DNA of 64,000 nucleotides from Diphasiastrum complanatum (GCA_029204225.1 CM055113.1:5168647-5232646); one strand, 5' to 3'. Counted from the stretch's first letter, positions 1-11,691 are shown. The notes: a model not told the origin generated them from the sequence alone. Translations and numbers: made by a program.

Positions 1-1522
1 ACATAAATAAGACTGTGATCTCCATATCCATACCATCTACCATAGCCTTTTCAACTCTCACTAGAATTACTAGAATTTATTAGAATGGATGTGATGGCCA
101 TGGCCATGGCCAGGAGTAGCAGCAGCATAGAATCCTAGTAGGTAATTTTAGGTGTATGGAATCTTGCAACATGCTCTAATATAGCTCTACTCAATAGTAG
201 TAGGTAATTTTACGTGTATGGAATCTTGAAACATGACACGCATGTACACACCTTTCCTATCAAACTTGTGGTGTACATCAAAGAAAGTGCTCCTTCATCC
301 ATAGGAATAATGGATGGATAATAGACTTTTTTGCAGTTATAGATCCATAGCTCACTAATAAAATATCTCTAGAATATTTGATAACTCAAAAAGCTTGTAA
401 AATACCACAAATTTTCATTGTTTAATTTAGTTAACATCATCAACATAATATCAATTTAAAGGATAAACAATGGATTGTTTGATAAAGGTTGTCATCATGT
501 GAATCATCATAAAATATGAACACTAATTAATTGTAAACCTCTCAAAAATCCCCCCTAACCCAATATGTGGAGTCAAACTACAATAATCTTTTGGGATCAA
601 TATTCTAAGTTTCTACCAAATGATTGTTATGGAGCATATATTCTACCAAATCTCTACAAAAAAAACCCAAATGTTAGTGATAGCCTTTAAATGGTCGGTA
701 TAGGCAAGAGCAATATGTATGAAGGGATTGATATTTTGATCTCATAACGAAATACACAAATATCACCTTGATAACACCAACTCATTATATAACAATGAGG
801 AGAGCAAAAAACCGACAACAGAAACAGAGGCGAGATTTACGACTTTCACATGTGTTAGTTTGAGGTAACACCCCAAGTTAATAGGAATTAATATCCTCTA
901 AAATAAATAGAAACATTTTTACAACATTGAGCATAAATTGTCTACAACCGTGTAGGTAGCACAAACTTCATGAATTAAGAGATGACCAGTTTCAAATGAC
1001 ATACTCTAGTAACATCATGAGGAAGACCGAGATAAGGGAACTCTCCATAAATTGCAAATTATAAAGTAAAACACAAGGAAGATATTTTGAGCTATGCGCA
1101 AATGTTGATGCATTGAGCATAAACAAAAAAATTCAAAAACTTGAATCGCTCATGTGCCAACATAATACACACCTATCCTTCCAATAAGTTGTAAAAGATG
1201 GCATAGGAGAGACATGAACAGTAGACCAAACTCAGAAGCTACACAGAGCTTCAACTCTGCAACAGAAAATCAAAAAATAAGCTTACCCAGACACACTCAA
1301 TAGACACACACGCAAGGCTTCACACTCAAAAGCAAGATCTGAAAATAAGACTGAACACAAGCAAAATATGCATTACTTTGATAAAAAAACGTTCTACAGG
1401 TCTGTCCTATATATCTTCTTACCATCTACCTTAGAGTACTTCAACAAAAAGCTAACAATTAGCTGGAAGCAAAGGCTGACTTATTTGGGCTGCCTTCTAA
1501 ATTGTAGGAGGTCAACTACTAT

Positions 1523-2098
1523 TCAGCCTTCTATCATGCAGTTTGCTTGACCTTTCAACACTCTCCCTTCAACCTTAACTGCCTGAATTCCCATTGATGA
1601 TCTGTGCTCTTTGAATTTACCATGTGCTAAGGTTTTTGTCATAACATCGGCTACTATTGATGACGTTGGCAAATATTCGAACCGAATGAAGCTGCTTTCA
1701 ATCTGTTCTCTCACATAGTGATAATGAACAGGTATATGGACTGTCCTTGAGCAAAAGTTTGGGTATTGTGCCATTCTCATTGCACATTGGTTGTCAATCC
1801 AAACTGAAACAAGCTTGTGGCTGATTCCAATTTCTTCAAGCAGTCTTATAAATCTTACCAATGTTCTTGCTCCTTGGGACAAAGCTAGATATTTTGCTTC
1901 TGCAGAAGATGTTGGGAAAGAGGGATGTGTGATAAACAAAAATAGCTCGAACTCAAACAGAAAGTGCTCGTGCGCAGCGGAATGAGTTATCTCACCCTTT
2001 CCTTGAGCATGACTACGCCTATCAGACTCGAATAGAACATTAGTGATAGAAATCACGTTTGATCTGATTACATAGCCAAACATTGAGCATGAAGACAT
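1523..2098 (-). pseudogene. Ty1/copia RNase H relic (left-arm copy)
   Basis: The minus-strand ORF encodes the C-terminal RNase H domain of a copia polyprotein. From about residue 62 it reads SSAEAKYLALSQG, then VWIDNQCAMRMAQ, then HYHYVREQIES and SSIVADVMTKTLAHGKF, in the family order. In copia RNase H the first block is normally AEAEY, so one acidic catalytic residue is replaced by lysine here, while the WIDNQ and ADVMTK aspartates remain. The first 60 residues are not RNase H. They come from an adjoining LTR-like tract read through, which shows that a large internal deletion joined an LTR segment to the 3' end of pol. No integrase or reverse transcriptase lies upstream. Confidence 0.85.
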
Positions 2099-2109
2099 CA
2101 GAATGATAA

Positions 2110-2865
2110 TTTGTCGTGAACAGCTAGACTAATTGTCAATCGTGAATTAGTCACAAAAGACAAGACTAAATATTAGTCGCGAATAGCTAAACTAATAATA
2201 ATTTGCAAAGATCAGACAACTAGATTACGTAATAAGAGAGTCAGACAGAATGTAGAAAAGCATAGCAATATTGACACAAATCTGAATGCAGAGCAGATAG
2301 AGCTATAATTAGATTAAGTATAGCGAAATATATAGGTCAATAATGTAGGTGAGCACAAGACAATAGTGGACGAAATTACGTGCTTCGCAAAGCTAATCCA
2401 ATTTGAAAAAGAAATAAACCTATTACTGACAATACAAAGAATCGATGCACGAAAGCATCTACTTCGTCTATCTTTGATAAGCTTCTGATGCTTGCTATAT
2501 TTTTCACACACACTTTTGAATACACGGATGTTATCCAATATATATACATAATTTTTACAGTTGTGCAGATGAAGAAAGTACAAAGTGGATGTGATATCTG
2601 TGGGAGATCGTGGGTGGCTATTGTCGTTGTCAAATCTGATTGCACAGTTGCATGGGATGAGTGTGAGAAGGCCGCGACGTCAGCCTTCGTTGAAATGGAC
2701 GTTGGTAAAGATACAAAAAATGCGACACTCTGACAAGTTGTTAGCAACTGTGCTAACACAGAGAAAATACAATAATAATAATAAAACTTCGTGGCATGTG
2801 TTTTGTAAAATCACGTATGAGTATCTGTCAATAAACTTCAAGCCATGGCATGTGTTTTGTAAGTC
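2110..2865 (-). repeat. Copia LTR-derived tract (three copies in the window)
   Basis: The minus strand here matches 40080-40830 on the plus strand and, more distantly, 5610-6330, which lies just upstream of a copia primer-binding site at 6559. It is therefore most likely LTR-derived (U3/R). The ORFs visible in it are not conserved as protein and I do not regard them as genes. Confidence 0.55.
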
Positions 2866-3561
2866 CATGAGTAGAAGCTTAAATAATAATAAAATAGCTT
2901 AAACTTAGATTTAGAACTTAGACTTGGGAAACTTAAGACTAGAAATATTTTATCTTAAGTTTTTCTAAGTTAAGAAATTTGAAGTTCTAAATCCTAAGTT
3001 AGAAGTTCTTGAAAAGCTAGAAACAGATTAGTCCCATAAGTTAGTAGACAGTTACGGAAGACCCTCCTTGCCATAAAAGGACAGGTATTTGCATTGTAAC
3101 CAACACTTTTGTGCTTAAGCTATCTTGCTATCTATTTTGGAGAATTATCATTCTATGTCATTTGTGTTCCCTTTGGCAAGGTGCATAGCTTGAGGGAAGG
3201 TGCTCGGGCCTCCTCTTGCCACCTTTTCATCGGTTTATTGTGGCATGTTCTTTATTGCTTATTTGCTTAATATTAACTGCCATATTATTTTATTACCCTT
3301 TGGGTGTTAAGTAGAATTTAGATTAAACACCTTGCTAGTTGGGTAAGCCTTAGCAAGGGTTTGTATTTTATCACCTTAGATAGTTTCATTTCCGTTTTGA
3401 GCACTAGTTGGGTAAGCCTTAGTGCTTCTGTCATTACTTCTTAGTTTCGCATTTTTGTTTGAACCTTGGTAGAAACTTAAAAAGTGGACGAATCTCTACA
3501 TCCCTATACTATACCTGTAAGTAAAACTAGCCACCGCACACACTAGAAATACTTCCAACAT
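2866..3561 (+). mobile_element. Ty3/gypsy LTR, 5' LTR of a truncated element
   Basis: The tract ends in CA directly before a primer-binding site complementary to plant tRNA-Asp, so it is a 5' LTR. A TATA-like CCATAAAAGG lies near 3072. The interior carries a repeated phrase about a tgggtaagccttag core near 3340 and 3410. The left boundary is uncertain, since TG dinucleotides are frequent. Most of it, without the last 120 bases, is mirrored at 39450-40074. Confidence 0.65.
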
Positions 3562-3574
3562 TGGCGCCGTTGCC
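3562..3574 (+). promoter_or_regulatory. Gypsy primer-binding site, tRNA-Asp type
   Basis: TGGCGCCGTTGCC matches the complement of the 3' end of plant tRNA-Asp, the usual primer of Athila/Tat-like gypsy elements. The match breaks after 13 bases, where the full site would continue GGGGA. Confidence 0.8.
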
Positions 3575-5078
3575 ACTTTTTAAGTATTTTTCTACCTAGC
3601 TTCTTCTCCTTTTTCTTTTGTTTTTTGCTTCCGTGTTGTATGTTTGCTTGTGTGCTTATCTCTATCTACCAACAAACAGCACGCGTCGTCTCTCCAAGTC
3701 CTACACGAGCTGCGCAGCAACTTCTCAAACCGAGGGGAAGAAACAAAAGAGTCAACTTGGGCATTTTCTTCAAAAGAAGTGACCCAAGTGACATTTTTCA
3801 CAACCAAAAAGGTATATCAAAATTTGCCAGTCTGTCTGCAACCCTAACGGACCCTGATCTTTCATTTTATCACCTCCACGAATTCTGACCACAGTCAAAT
3901 TTTGAGAAAACAGCCTGATATACTATCAAAATCCCTTGTTTCTCATCAAAATCTTTGTCCTAAAATACGCTGACTTCATTGAGGCTAGATCTCATTAAGA
4001 TTCAGTAGCTCCGCGAATTCTATCTCACAGATTTTGCCCATTTACTGTCAGACCACCCTCAAGGACGCTCTCATCAAGCATTTCAAACCATCCAAACTGA
4101 CTCAGAGCCCGTTCATTCAAATTACTCATATTAAGATGCGTCACGAAGAGTCTGTTCGAAACTACATTGAGGGTTTTAAACGTTTCAAAGTAGAATGTGT
4201 TTGATGAAAATATCACTGAACAAATGGCCATAAAACTATTTTTAGTTGGATTGCCAAAAAACATCCGCCGTGAACTAAAACCAGTTGACCTTTATGATCA
4301 ACTTAAAGATGTGATGACTGATGCTATCTGTGAAGAAGAGGAAGGCTCCGACGATGACTTTGACCATCGTGAAAAGAAATCTATGAATTCGGACCGTCTT
4401 GATCACCCGAAATCTGATAATATTGCTCAGTCTTCTGAACTTCTACATCAAATGGAAACCTGGCCAAAAGCTCAACAATCTCATATGGATGAACTAATTG
4501 CCGATTTCCAAACCGCCATGAAACAGATTGCTGAGAAATCCTTTCCAACAAGGAAAAATGTTTGGTGTCCAATCTGCTCATAGCATCACACTGCTAATGA
4601 ATGCCCTCAACTACGAAATCATTTCCCAGCAGCCACCAGACCAGCCATCTATCGAGCTTACCGCCCATACCCGCCACAACACCTCTACCATCACCAGGGG
4701 TTTACCAACCACGACCACCTGCACCAAATCAATATACATCCCCACGTCAATAGTTTGTTGTTAACCAACCTGCCCCACAAAACGCTGTCCATTATCTTGA
4801 TCCGAATACCATCGATCCGGCCACCTACTATGTGGAAGATAATACTCAACCGCAATACTCTACTGAAACGATTGTTTATTATACCTATGATTCTAATGCT
4901 CAACCGGTGGATCCCAATGCCCAAGCTTACAACCCAAACCAAGCTGTCTTTACCGCACATCAACTACCCACAATACGAGGATGCTTTATCTGTGCATGTA
5001 AACTTCCTAGTATTCGCTACCCAGATAAACTCCGCATTCCTCCAGCTTGTGAAAACTGTGGTATTGAGCATCCAAGGA
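3575..5078 (+). pseudogene. Gypsy leader and gag, broken copy 1
   Basis: The leader (3575-4050) and gag (4053-5078) match 48449-50545 closely in the same order. Relative to that copy about 600 bp are missing: the leader jumps at 4051 straight into the middle of the gag domain (LKDALIKHFKPSKL), with a few bases of microhomology. A one-base insertion near 4199 shifts the frame between VECV and DENITEQMA. A stop replaces a glutamine just after the CPIC of the first zinc-knuckle-like motif. Homology ends near 5078, inside the last knuckle (CENCGIEH), where unrelated sequence starts. Gag proteins form the particle that packages element RNA; this copy cannot make one. Confidence 0.85.
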
Positions 5079-5609
5079 GATTTTTTCTCAAATTCTTGGA
5101 ATCACCAGCCAGTTCACCAATTCAACCCGTGGCTTCTCTATAGGCCATGAGTTTCTTTGTTTGAGCGGCATGTAGATTGGATCAACTCGTTTCCATGTCG
5201 GTGCCCTCAGGTACTCTTGCAGTCGCCTGCTATCTTTTAAAACCTTGTTCCGCCATTCAGGTTGCGGTTGCAGTGCCGCAATGATCTCAGCCCTGGTGGA
5301 GTATTGGCTTTGATCGATGTCTTCTTTGTCTCCCCTCACGTTGGGAGGATACTTTTTTTCGAATTTGTTGGATTTATTTCCTCTACTCTCCTAAATCCCA
5401 TTTTAATCTGCCTCCATTTATGCTGCATATTTACTCGTGTTGTCGTGCAGTCTGCATATTTACATGTAAATTCTCACAGGCAAAGAAAAGACAAAAGAAT
5501 CGCAACACTGTGTTTTTACACGAGTTTTGGTGACAGACAAAAAAGACAACACTGTCTTACAAAGTGCCGAAGGTGCCCTAGGAAGCAGAGGCACCCTGTA
5601 AATCCAATC
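5079..5609. other. Unassigned segment with a short minus-strand ORF
   Basis: Sequence unrelated to the flanking gypsy gag starts at about 5079. A minus-strand ORF of 83 codons (5088-5339) contains a charged stretch, STRAEIIAALQPQPEWRNKV, that looks protein-like in composition, but I do not recognise the family. The remainder, 5340-5609, contains nothing that I can support as a gene. Confidence 0.3.
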
Positions 5610-6558
5610 CCATGACATTTCGTCAGAGTGATGCATTTCTTGCATCATCACCAATGTTCATTTCAGCAAAAGCTAACGTCGTCCCTTTCCACGCTCACCC
5701 ATACAATTGCGCTAACAGTCTTGACAATGACTGCAGCCACCCACGATCTCCTACAGACAACACATCCACTTTGCACTTTCTTTATATGCACACCTGTAAA
5801 ATTATGTATATAGTTTTGATACCATCTGCGTATCAAGATGATGAGAAGAGAAGAGTGTATAAAAATTTAGCATCAAAGAGATAGATGAAGTAGATGTCTT
5901 GTGCATTGATTCATTATTGTCAGTAATAAGGCTTCATTCCTTTACAGATTGAATTAGCTTTGTAGAGCACGCGGTTTCGCCCGCTATTGTCTTGTGCTCT
6001 ACCGCATCATTGACATGTATATTTGATATACTTAATCTGATAACAACTTTTCGTTCTGCATTCAGATCTGTGTCAATGTTGTTATGCTTATTATTCATTC
6101 TGTCTGATTTTCTAGTGGCTCAATTTGGTAATCAATTTGTAGACGACTAATATTTAGTTTTTTCTTTCGCAAATAATTTGTGACTGATTATCAGTCGATC
6201 TTAATCTCTCTCTTCGCAAATCCTTCATGACAAATAATTTATCTAGTTGTTCGTGAGAAATTATTCTTCTGGTGCCTTATTATATATTAATGTTTGGCTA
6301 CGTAATCAAGAACGACCGTGACTTCCATCACTAACGCTCTGTTCATTATGATAGGCATAGTCATGCTTAGGGAGAGAGTTGTATAGCTCATTCTGCTATG
6401 AACAAACACTTTCGTTCGAGTTTGTTTCTCGTTTGTGTTTTGTTTCGTTCGCGTTCCATTTATCGTTCGTGTTTTGTTTCTCGTTCGTGTTCGTCTTTCT
6501 TTTAGAGCTAATTTCCATTCCTTACATACAACACCCTCTTTCTCTCTCTCTCCCAACA
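5610..6558 (+). mobile_element. Ty1/copia 5' LTR
   Basis: The segment ends ...CCCAACA directly before a tRNA-iMet primer site, so it is the 5' LTR of the gag-bearing element that follows. It is homologous to 40195-40985 and to the minus strand of 2110-2760, which shows that this LTR family occurs at least three times. It contains CT-rich runs near its end (6540-6552). The 5' boundary is set by homology only. Confidence 0.6.
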
Positions 6559-6570
6559 TGGTATTAGAGC
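6559..6570 (+). promoter_or_regulatory. Copia primer-binding site, initiator tRNA-Met type
   Basis: TGGTATTAGAGC is one base away from the standard plant copia site TGGTATCAGAGC. It follows a CA-ending LTR and precedes gag by about 130 bases. Confidence 0.85.
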
Positions 6571-6702
6571 TATTTTCATAGCTTGATAAGCCTGTATAGT
6601 ACAAGACTCTACTAGTCGATAGAGTAATTATTTATTCTTGTGTCAGATTTTCATACTTAAGTCACTGATAGTTTCTCCTATCACTTAGACTAATTCTTTC
6701 AC

Positions 6703-7637
6703 ATGGATTCCCAAGGGAAAGCCAGTCCCATCATGGACAAGCTTGATGGAGCAAATTACCATCTGTGGAAATTTAAGATAAAAACTGTACTAATGGCAAA
6801 AGAATTGTTCGACGTTCTTACAGGTGCATAAGGGAAACCCGAAGTGGACGACGCGACAATCGTTTGATGGAAGCTGAAGGATGGAAAAGCTTTCATCCCG
6901 ATCATCCTCAACATCACGGATACCCAGATCGATCATGTATACGAGGCTCAGACATCGAAAGAAGTTTGGGACATCTTGGTCACACTATACGAAGTGCGAG
7001 ATATAGCTTTCAACCTATATCTCAGGAAGAAATTCTACTCCCTCAAGATGGCGAATGGTGATTCTCTACAGAATCACATTAATCAATTCAAGAACTTACT
7101 AAGACAAATGGCCGTCGGATCAGTCATAGACGATCAAGACCCAGTGATGCAACTGCTTACAAGCTTGCCAAGCGCATATGACAGCTGGGTGATGATCATC
7201 ACGACTCATCTAGAATTGATTATTTTGAGAGTCATTACTATGTTGTTGCAGGAAGACACGCAGAGGAACGAAGCCTCAAGTTCCTCAGCTGATTCTCACG
7301 CCTTGTACATCAACAAGAGCACAACTAAGCATAAGAAGAAGAAAGGCCCGAAGCAATCAAAGCCAGACCAGAAACCAGCACAACATAAAGAACAATCGAA
7401 TCCACAGACAAAGAAGAAGTTGTTCTACATATACTGCAAGCGAAACAACCACGAAATTCAAGATTGTCGGATATTGCAAGCGAAGAACAACAGCAAGGGG
7501 CAGTCAAATCAAGCGGCAAATGCAGTTGCAAAAGCTCCACAACCTATTCAAGAAGCAGATCATGATGCCTTCATGACCAGCCATCAAGGAGCATCAGGCG
7601 ACAGTTCTTGGTTCCTGGATTTCGGAGCCACTCGTCG
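6703..7637 (+). pseudogene. Ty1/copia gag and start of protease
   Basis: The reading frame starts MDSQGKASPIMDKLDGANYH, typical of the UBN2/gag domain of plant copia elements (LDGxNYHLWK). Two in-frame stops lie near residues 43 and 53. From 6976 it is open for 222 codons: YEVRDIAFNLYLRKKFYSLK, LPSAYDSWVMI, then a lysine-rich stretch and a degenerate zinc knuckle (YCKRNNHEIQDC, first cysteine lost). It ends WFLDFGATRRS, the protease active site, normally WLLDSGATxH; the serine is phenylalanine here. Exactly there the sequence changes to a different element, so protease, integrase and reverse transcriptase are missing. Confidence 0.9.
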
Positions 7638-7829
7638 GTCATAGCTCCTGTGAATTTGATAACAATTCAACAAAGACCAACAGCTCTGTCTGAACCAAGT
7701 GCACCCTTGATGGTGGTTACCAAAGCACAAAAGCAGAAAGAACCTGTAGCAGTCCAAGTACCTACTAATTCAATACCATCTATACTGATATACCAACAAC
7801 ATCTGGTGGCTATCCAAATTTCCATGCTT
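7638..7829 (+). pseudogene. Gypsy gag C-terminal scrap fused to the copia gag
   Basis: The segment matches 56068-56260 of the gypsy element farther right (tagcacctgtaaatttgata versus tagctcctgtgaatttgata; SAPLMVVT in both). It starts immediately after the copia protease motif and stops where a minus-strand LTR begins, so three elements meet within 200 bases. Confidence 0.85.
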
Positions 7830-7981
7830 TTAGTATCGGTTGTAGTATGGGGTTCGTCGCTGGGAGCGCAACCTCGCCTTCACCTGAATAGCACACAAAG
7901 AGAGAGAAGAGAGAGAAAATTCCTAGGTTGAGAGAGGCTTTGGAGGCCCGAGCACCTTTTCAAAGCTATTCACACGCAACC

Positions 7982-8027
<46 letters not shown>

Positions 8028-8493
8028 AAGTGAAACTAGCAGAGTTTTATTAAGAAAAAGATGGAAGATACAATACAGAGGAAATGGCTCCCTCTTATAG
8101 ATTTTAGAGGTGAGTCTCCTTCACTTCGATTGGCCACTTCATTGGGACAAGGATTCTAATCCAATCCCTTCAAATAAACACAACTTAAATCTAATGGCGC
8201 TAAGAAAGCACATGGCACTCACATGATTCATGTGAGTTCTAATTTGGGCCCTTTTAGCTTTTTTATTTGCAACTCGACTTAGGGCCTCTAATGTTATTTT
8301 AGAGTTTTTAGTCCCTAGTCTCTTATTCCTAGGAATTACAACTTGTTACTTGTGCTCATTGGGTTGGGCTTACATGTGTAGGATGCCAGTGCCCTCGCAC
8401 TTATTACTCTACTTGTATAGTACTGTGGTGGGCCAACTTGGCAAGCCTTGGCCAACATTAGTTTTAGTGGCAGGACCCACTAGGTGCCCAACA
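7830..8493 (-). mobile_element. Ty3/gypsy 3' LTR (minus strand)
   Basis: Read on the minus strand the LTR starts TGTTGGGCACC at 8493, directly after a purine tract, and ends near 7830 at ...ACAACCGATACTA. Its last 170 bases match the plus-strand LTR end at 13441-13608 (shared: gctcccagcgacgaacccca), which is followed there by a primer site. A TATA box is visible (minus strand, near 8090), and an (AG) run at 7985-8023 sits in the transcribed part. No primer site follows on the minus strand, which supports a 3' LTR. Confidence 0.85.
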
Positions 8494-8508
8494 GTATTCC
8501 CCACCTAA
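8494..8508 (-). promoter_or_regulatory. Polypurine tract of the minus-strand gypsy element
   Basis: On the minus strand TTTAGGTGGGGAATAC abuts the LTR start TGTTGGGC. This is the position and composition expected for the plus-strand DNA primer of an LTR element. Confidence 0.8.
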
Positions 8509-8914
8509 AGAGGTGCCGGTCCCATGACACTTGCCTACATTTGATGTGGAAGAGAGCTGTAGACACATTTATTGTTGGTGATGAGCTGCTTCAGGAAAAG
8601 TGTGGATAAGTGATCGCTTACATAAAACTCGAGGCTTTATTGATTGTTAATTAGCAAGAACATGGGCTTTTGCCAGATTTTCAATAATACCCCTAAGGGT
8701 CCGGTGGCCATGCATGGTAACCTTGTTCATCGACAAATGGGTAGTCGACACCATCTATCAAAGGATCCCAAGGTAAGACTGGTTGATAGTGATCCTGATA
8801 GATCGGCGCTACTTCTCCTAGTGGCATTGTTGTTGTCTCTCTCAAGTCGTAATGTAGATAAGACATGCTCGCTTGACTACTTTGTCTATCTAGGTATCCA
8901 TAGTATGCTTGAAG

Positions 8915-9861
8915 CTAAAGATTTTCCTCAGCAGTCAATCTTACAAATTGAGGACAAGGTGTTGTCATTGTAGGCACTGGTTCTTGTTGTATAATTGGCC
9001 TTTTTGGGATTGGATTCTCTAGATTTGGCCTATGAAGTATTGTTACACCCGGATTTAGCATTGGTTTGGGGTTCTGTTGCATTGTGGAACAATCAGACCT
9101 TGGTTGAAACTTGCTCATTGAGGGACAATCATCAACCTTAGTCTTTCCCTTGTTAGTGCGCTTCCCATCTGAAGGCTGCGTGATTGCACTTTTTCTTGGA
9201 TCTTGTGCTGAACTGCCTTCACGTCGTTCCGTTGACACAGGCTTCCATTGTAATTCATCACTAATAAATCTGGGCATTGAGTGCGCCAAGAGTCTTGATA
9301 AAACTTGCCGAATTTCCGTGGTTGCCAATTTTTTGACTTCCTCAGTTATCATTGGCTTGATTGACTCTACCAACTATGTCTTCTGTGATGTTGATGTTGC
9401 TTGTCTGCTCGAGGGTACCTCTATGTACTTTGAGACTTTTGTCAGATTGTCCTCTTCCTCACTCGTTTCATAACCCGGTGGCACTAGGATTTTTCTTTTA
9501 TAGTGCATTCTATCGAGAGGTGAGGAGTCACCACAGGTGCATGTCGGTCTACATAGGCCAAATGCCTCCTTGCTAATTGTGGATTGCGCAATGGACAATC
9601 TCGGCATGGATGGTTAACTCCGCATTGTGAACATCCGAGCTCAAATGTTGATGGATCCCCTTGATGTGGACATTCAGCTCGACGATGTTTTCCTCCACAT
9701 CCATAGCACCTTACTGAGTGCCGTATGCCATCGCCTCGAAGTTGATAGACATACACTGATAACAGATGCCCCTTAGGATTTTCCACAAAATAGACTAGTA
9801 AGCTATTATGGTCCTCCATTAAGTTCGGTGACATGCAAGATGATATGACCAACACTTTCAC
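8915..9861 (-). pseudogene. Ty3/gypsy gag C-terminal half with twin zinc knuckles
   Basis: Three minus-strand reading frames follow one another with frameshifts near 9490 and 9374. The first (9861-9484) contains two knuckles, CYGCGGKHRRAEC and CSQCGVNHPCRDC, both of the form CX2CX3HX4C. The later parts (KILVPPGYETSEEEDNLTKV; then MVESIKPMITEEVKKLA) are hydrophilic gag tail. The element is oriented toward its 3' LTR at 7830-8493. Bases 8510-8914 are internal 3' sequence in which I see no domain. Protease and pol are absent between gag and LTR, so this is an internally deleted copy. Confidence 0.75.
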
Positions 9862-10139
9862 CTTGCCATTGGTTGTTGAAGAAACTCACAATTCCATGGA
9901 GCAAATGCTATATGATTTTTGGCAATCGAACAATATCTCGTTAAGCACATGCAAAAAGACAACATACTAAAGTAAATAAAAAATAAAAAAACCCTTAAGC
10001 ACATCAATATTTAACATCCAAAACTCATAAGAGCTTTGTTCCACATCAGTAACGCATCATAGGCCAACAATAATCTACAATAAATTTATTGATGAAGTAC
10101 ACTTGAATATATATTTAAACCAAAACAAAATATGAACAA
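9862..10139. other. AT-rich spacer
   Basis: I see no gene, repeat partner or primer site here. It separates the minus-strand gypsy gag from the plus-strand copia pol. Confidence 0.4.
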
Positions 10140-11357
10140 AACCTTCATCATCAATGGTAATGCCATGATAGGTCAATGGACAAATTGGCACTGGATTATT
10201 GATCACAAGACTTTGCTTACGGATACCCCTCTTCTAAAGATCGTTTTCCATCAACAACGACCCATGTAGTAGGCACTCTGCTAATGGGATTTCAAAAGTT
10301 GCAATATCGTACGGGAAAACCAAGAATGTTGATGAATAAAAAGCTCTTGAGCAGCCCACAAGAAAAAACAAGCGGTGGGGTTCAGCTTGGAACCAATGCG
10401 GAAGCTTCTATAACTGCAACTGGAAATTTTCAGATGCCCCTCATGAATGGGGAAGTGAAAGATATTGGCCGGAAAATTGCTTGTACCTGGCTTAAGAAAG
10501 AATTTTCTTGCAGTTGCCCGAGTTGCAGATGAAGGTCTAAATTCTGTTTTTGATTCAGACTAGGTTGCATTCTATAAGAAAGGAGCCCATGTAGTGGGAG
10601 AGACGGCAGCAAAAGGAAGAAGAGTTGGGAACCTCTACGAGTTTGAAGTTCCAAATATTTCACAAGCACTTGTTGCTGATGAAAATCAGATTTCTTTGTG
10701 GATGAACGCTTGGGCCATGCAAGCATAAAGACCATGGATCTTATGCAGAAAAGGTAGCTAGTAAAGGGGCTACCGCCACTTTGGTAGCCACTTTACTTGA
10801 AAGCTGATTTGAAGGCATGTGAAGCATGCAGAAAAGGGAAGCATGCAAGAAGATCCTACACTCCAGGAGGGACATGAGCTAGCACGCTTCTAGAGATTCA
10901 TTCGGATCTCTGTGGGCCAATGGAGGTGGCTGAAAAAACAAAAGCTCGCTACTTTATTTCATTTATTGATAACAGAAGCAGGCGAGCAAGCATCTTCTTC
11001 TCACAAAATAAGAATCAAGCTTTTTAAAGCTTTTCAAAGTTTCAAAGCACAGGCCGGATGCAGAATCAAAACACTTCAGACTAATGGGGGAGGTGAATAT
11101 GTCAACAAAGAGTTTGAGAACTTTTGTGACAAGGAAGGCATAACCAGATAATTCACCACAAGGTACACACCTCAGCAAAATGGCATATCTGAGAAAAAAA
11201 TCGGACTCTGTGTGAGGCAGCGAGAAGCTTGCTCATTGGAGCACATTTGAGCAAGTACTTCTGGGAGGAAGCCATTGCTACAGTTGTATATTTACAAAAT
11301 AGGTTGCCCACTGTAGCAGTTCTGGATTCTACACCTTATGAAGTCTGGATTGGGAGG
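10140..11357 (+). pseudogene. Ty1/copia protease-integrase region, degraded
   Basis: Several frames together give copia pol order. Near 10188 WIID recalls the protease site. NFQMPLMNGEVKDI and VADEGLNSVFDSD match the segment between protease and integrase. CEACRKGKHARR near 10812 is the zinc-binding end before integrase. EIHSDLCGPME, IKTLQTNGGGEYVNKEF and TTRYTPQQNGISEKK are integrase core blocks; the usual second catalytic aspartate in TDNGGEY is missing because the motif reads TNGGGEY. Several stops are present. The frame ends at STPYEVWIGRK near 11357, where a host-gene fragment and repeat R1 interrupt it. The copia frame resumes at about 12311. Confidence 0.85.
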
Positions 11358-11691
11358 AAGTATGTCCTCCTGCGATGATATTTTATCTGATTCGTCTGTG
11401 CTTGCATGTTTCAGCTTATTACTAGGAGTTGTCATCATTCACCTGCATTCCTACTTGCAACAGATTGAATCGCTCCAACTGCAACTCCAGATCTCACGAA
11501 AGCAAGCCGAAACGGCTCAAACAGAGTATCTGCGTGCGATGAGCGAGCATAGCTCAGCTAAACAAAAAGTTAGAGATGAGAAAGCTGCTCTAGCTGAGGT
11601 GAGATCTTTAACAGAGGTGATCATAGATTTGAGACTAAAGTTGGAGCGTTTAGAACTTGACTCATACCAAAAAGGACGGACATATATTTGA
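11358..11691 (+). pseudogene. BAP31-like gene fragment, copy 1 (exon with coiled coil)
   Basis: The reading frame contains a hydrophobic segment, FSLLLGVVIIHLHSYLQQ, then a coiled coil with regular leucines: SLQLQLQISRKQAETAQ, KQKVRDEKAALAEVRSLT, DLRLKLERLELD. The order of last membrane span and coiled coil is that of BAP31-like endoplasmic reticulum export receptors. The bases before FSLLLG read as an intron ending TGCATG, where the sister copies keep TGCAG. This copy is inserted in the copia integrase and is followed by non-coding sequence to 12117 and then by R1 core. The family assignment rests on motif order and is moderate; it could be another membrane-anchored coiled-coil protein. Confidence 0.5.

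Larger units (their letters stand above)
1..3440. repeat. Left arm of a long inverted duplication (partner 39450-42962)
   Basis: This stretch reads as the reverse complement of 39450-42962. Position 1 onward matches the minus strand ending near 42950, the RNase H relics correspond, and the AT-rich tract around 2880-3000 matches 39930-40060. The duplication probably continues beyond the left edge of the window. Small indels and many substitutions separate the arms, so it is not recent. Bases 1-1520 contain no gene that I recognise; they are AT-rich and pair with 41480-42950. The arms are about 36 kb apart, so this is either two insertions of one composite element in opposite orientation or an old inverted segmental duplication. 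Confidence 0.85.

Noticed and set aside
1368-1550. Short ORFs of 60-90 codons in the inverted-duplication arms (1368, 1791, 2314, 2376, 2488, 2585, 40193, 40357)
   Set aside because: They overlap in several frames, are not kept open between the two arms as protein, and lie in LTR-like tracts.
10430-10735. Minus-strand ORF of 101 codons
   Set aside because: It is opposite to the copia segment between protease and integrase, which is clearly plus-strand.
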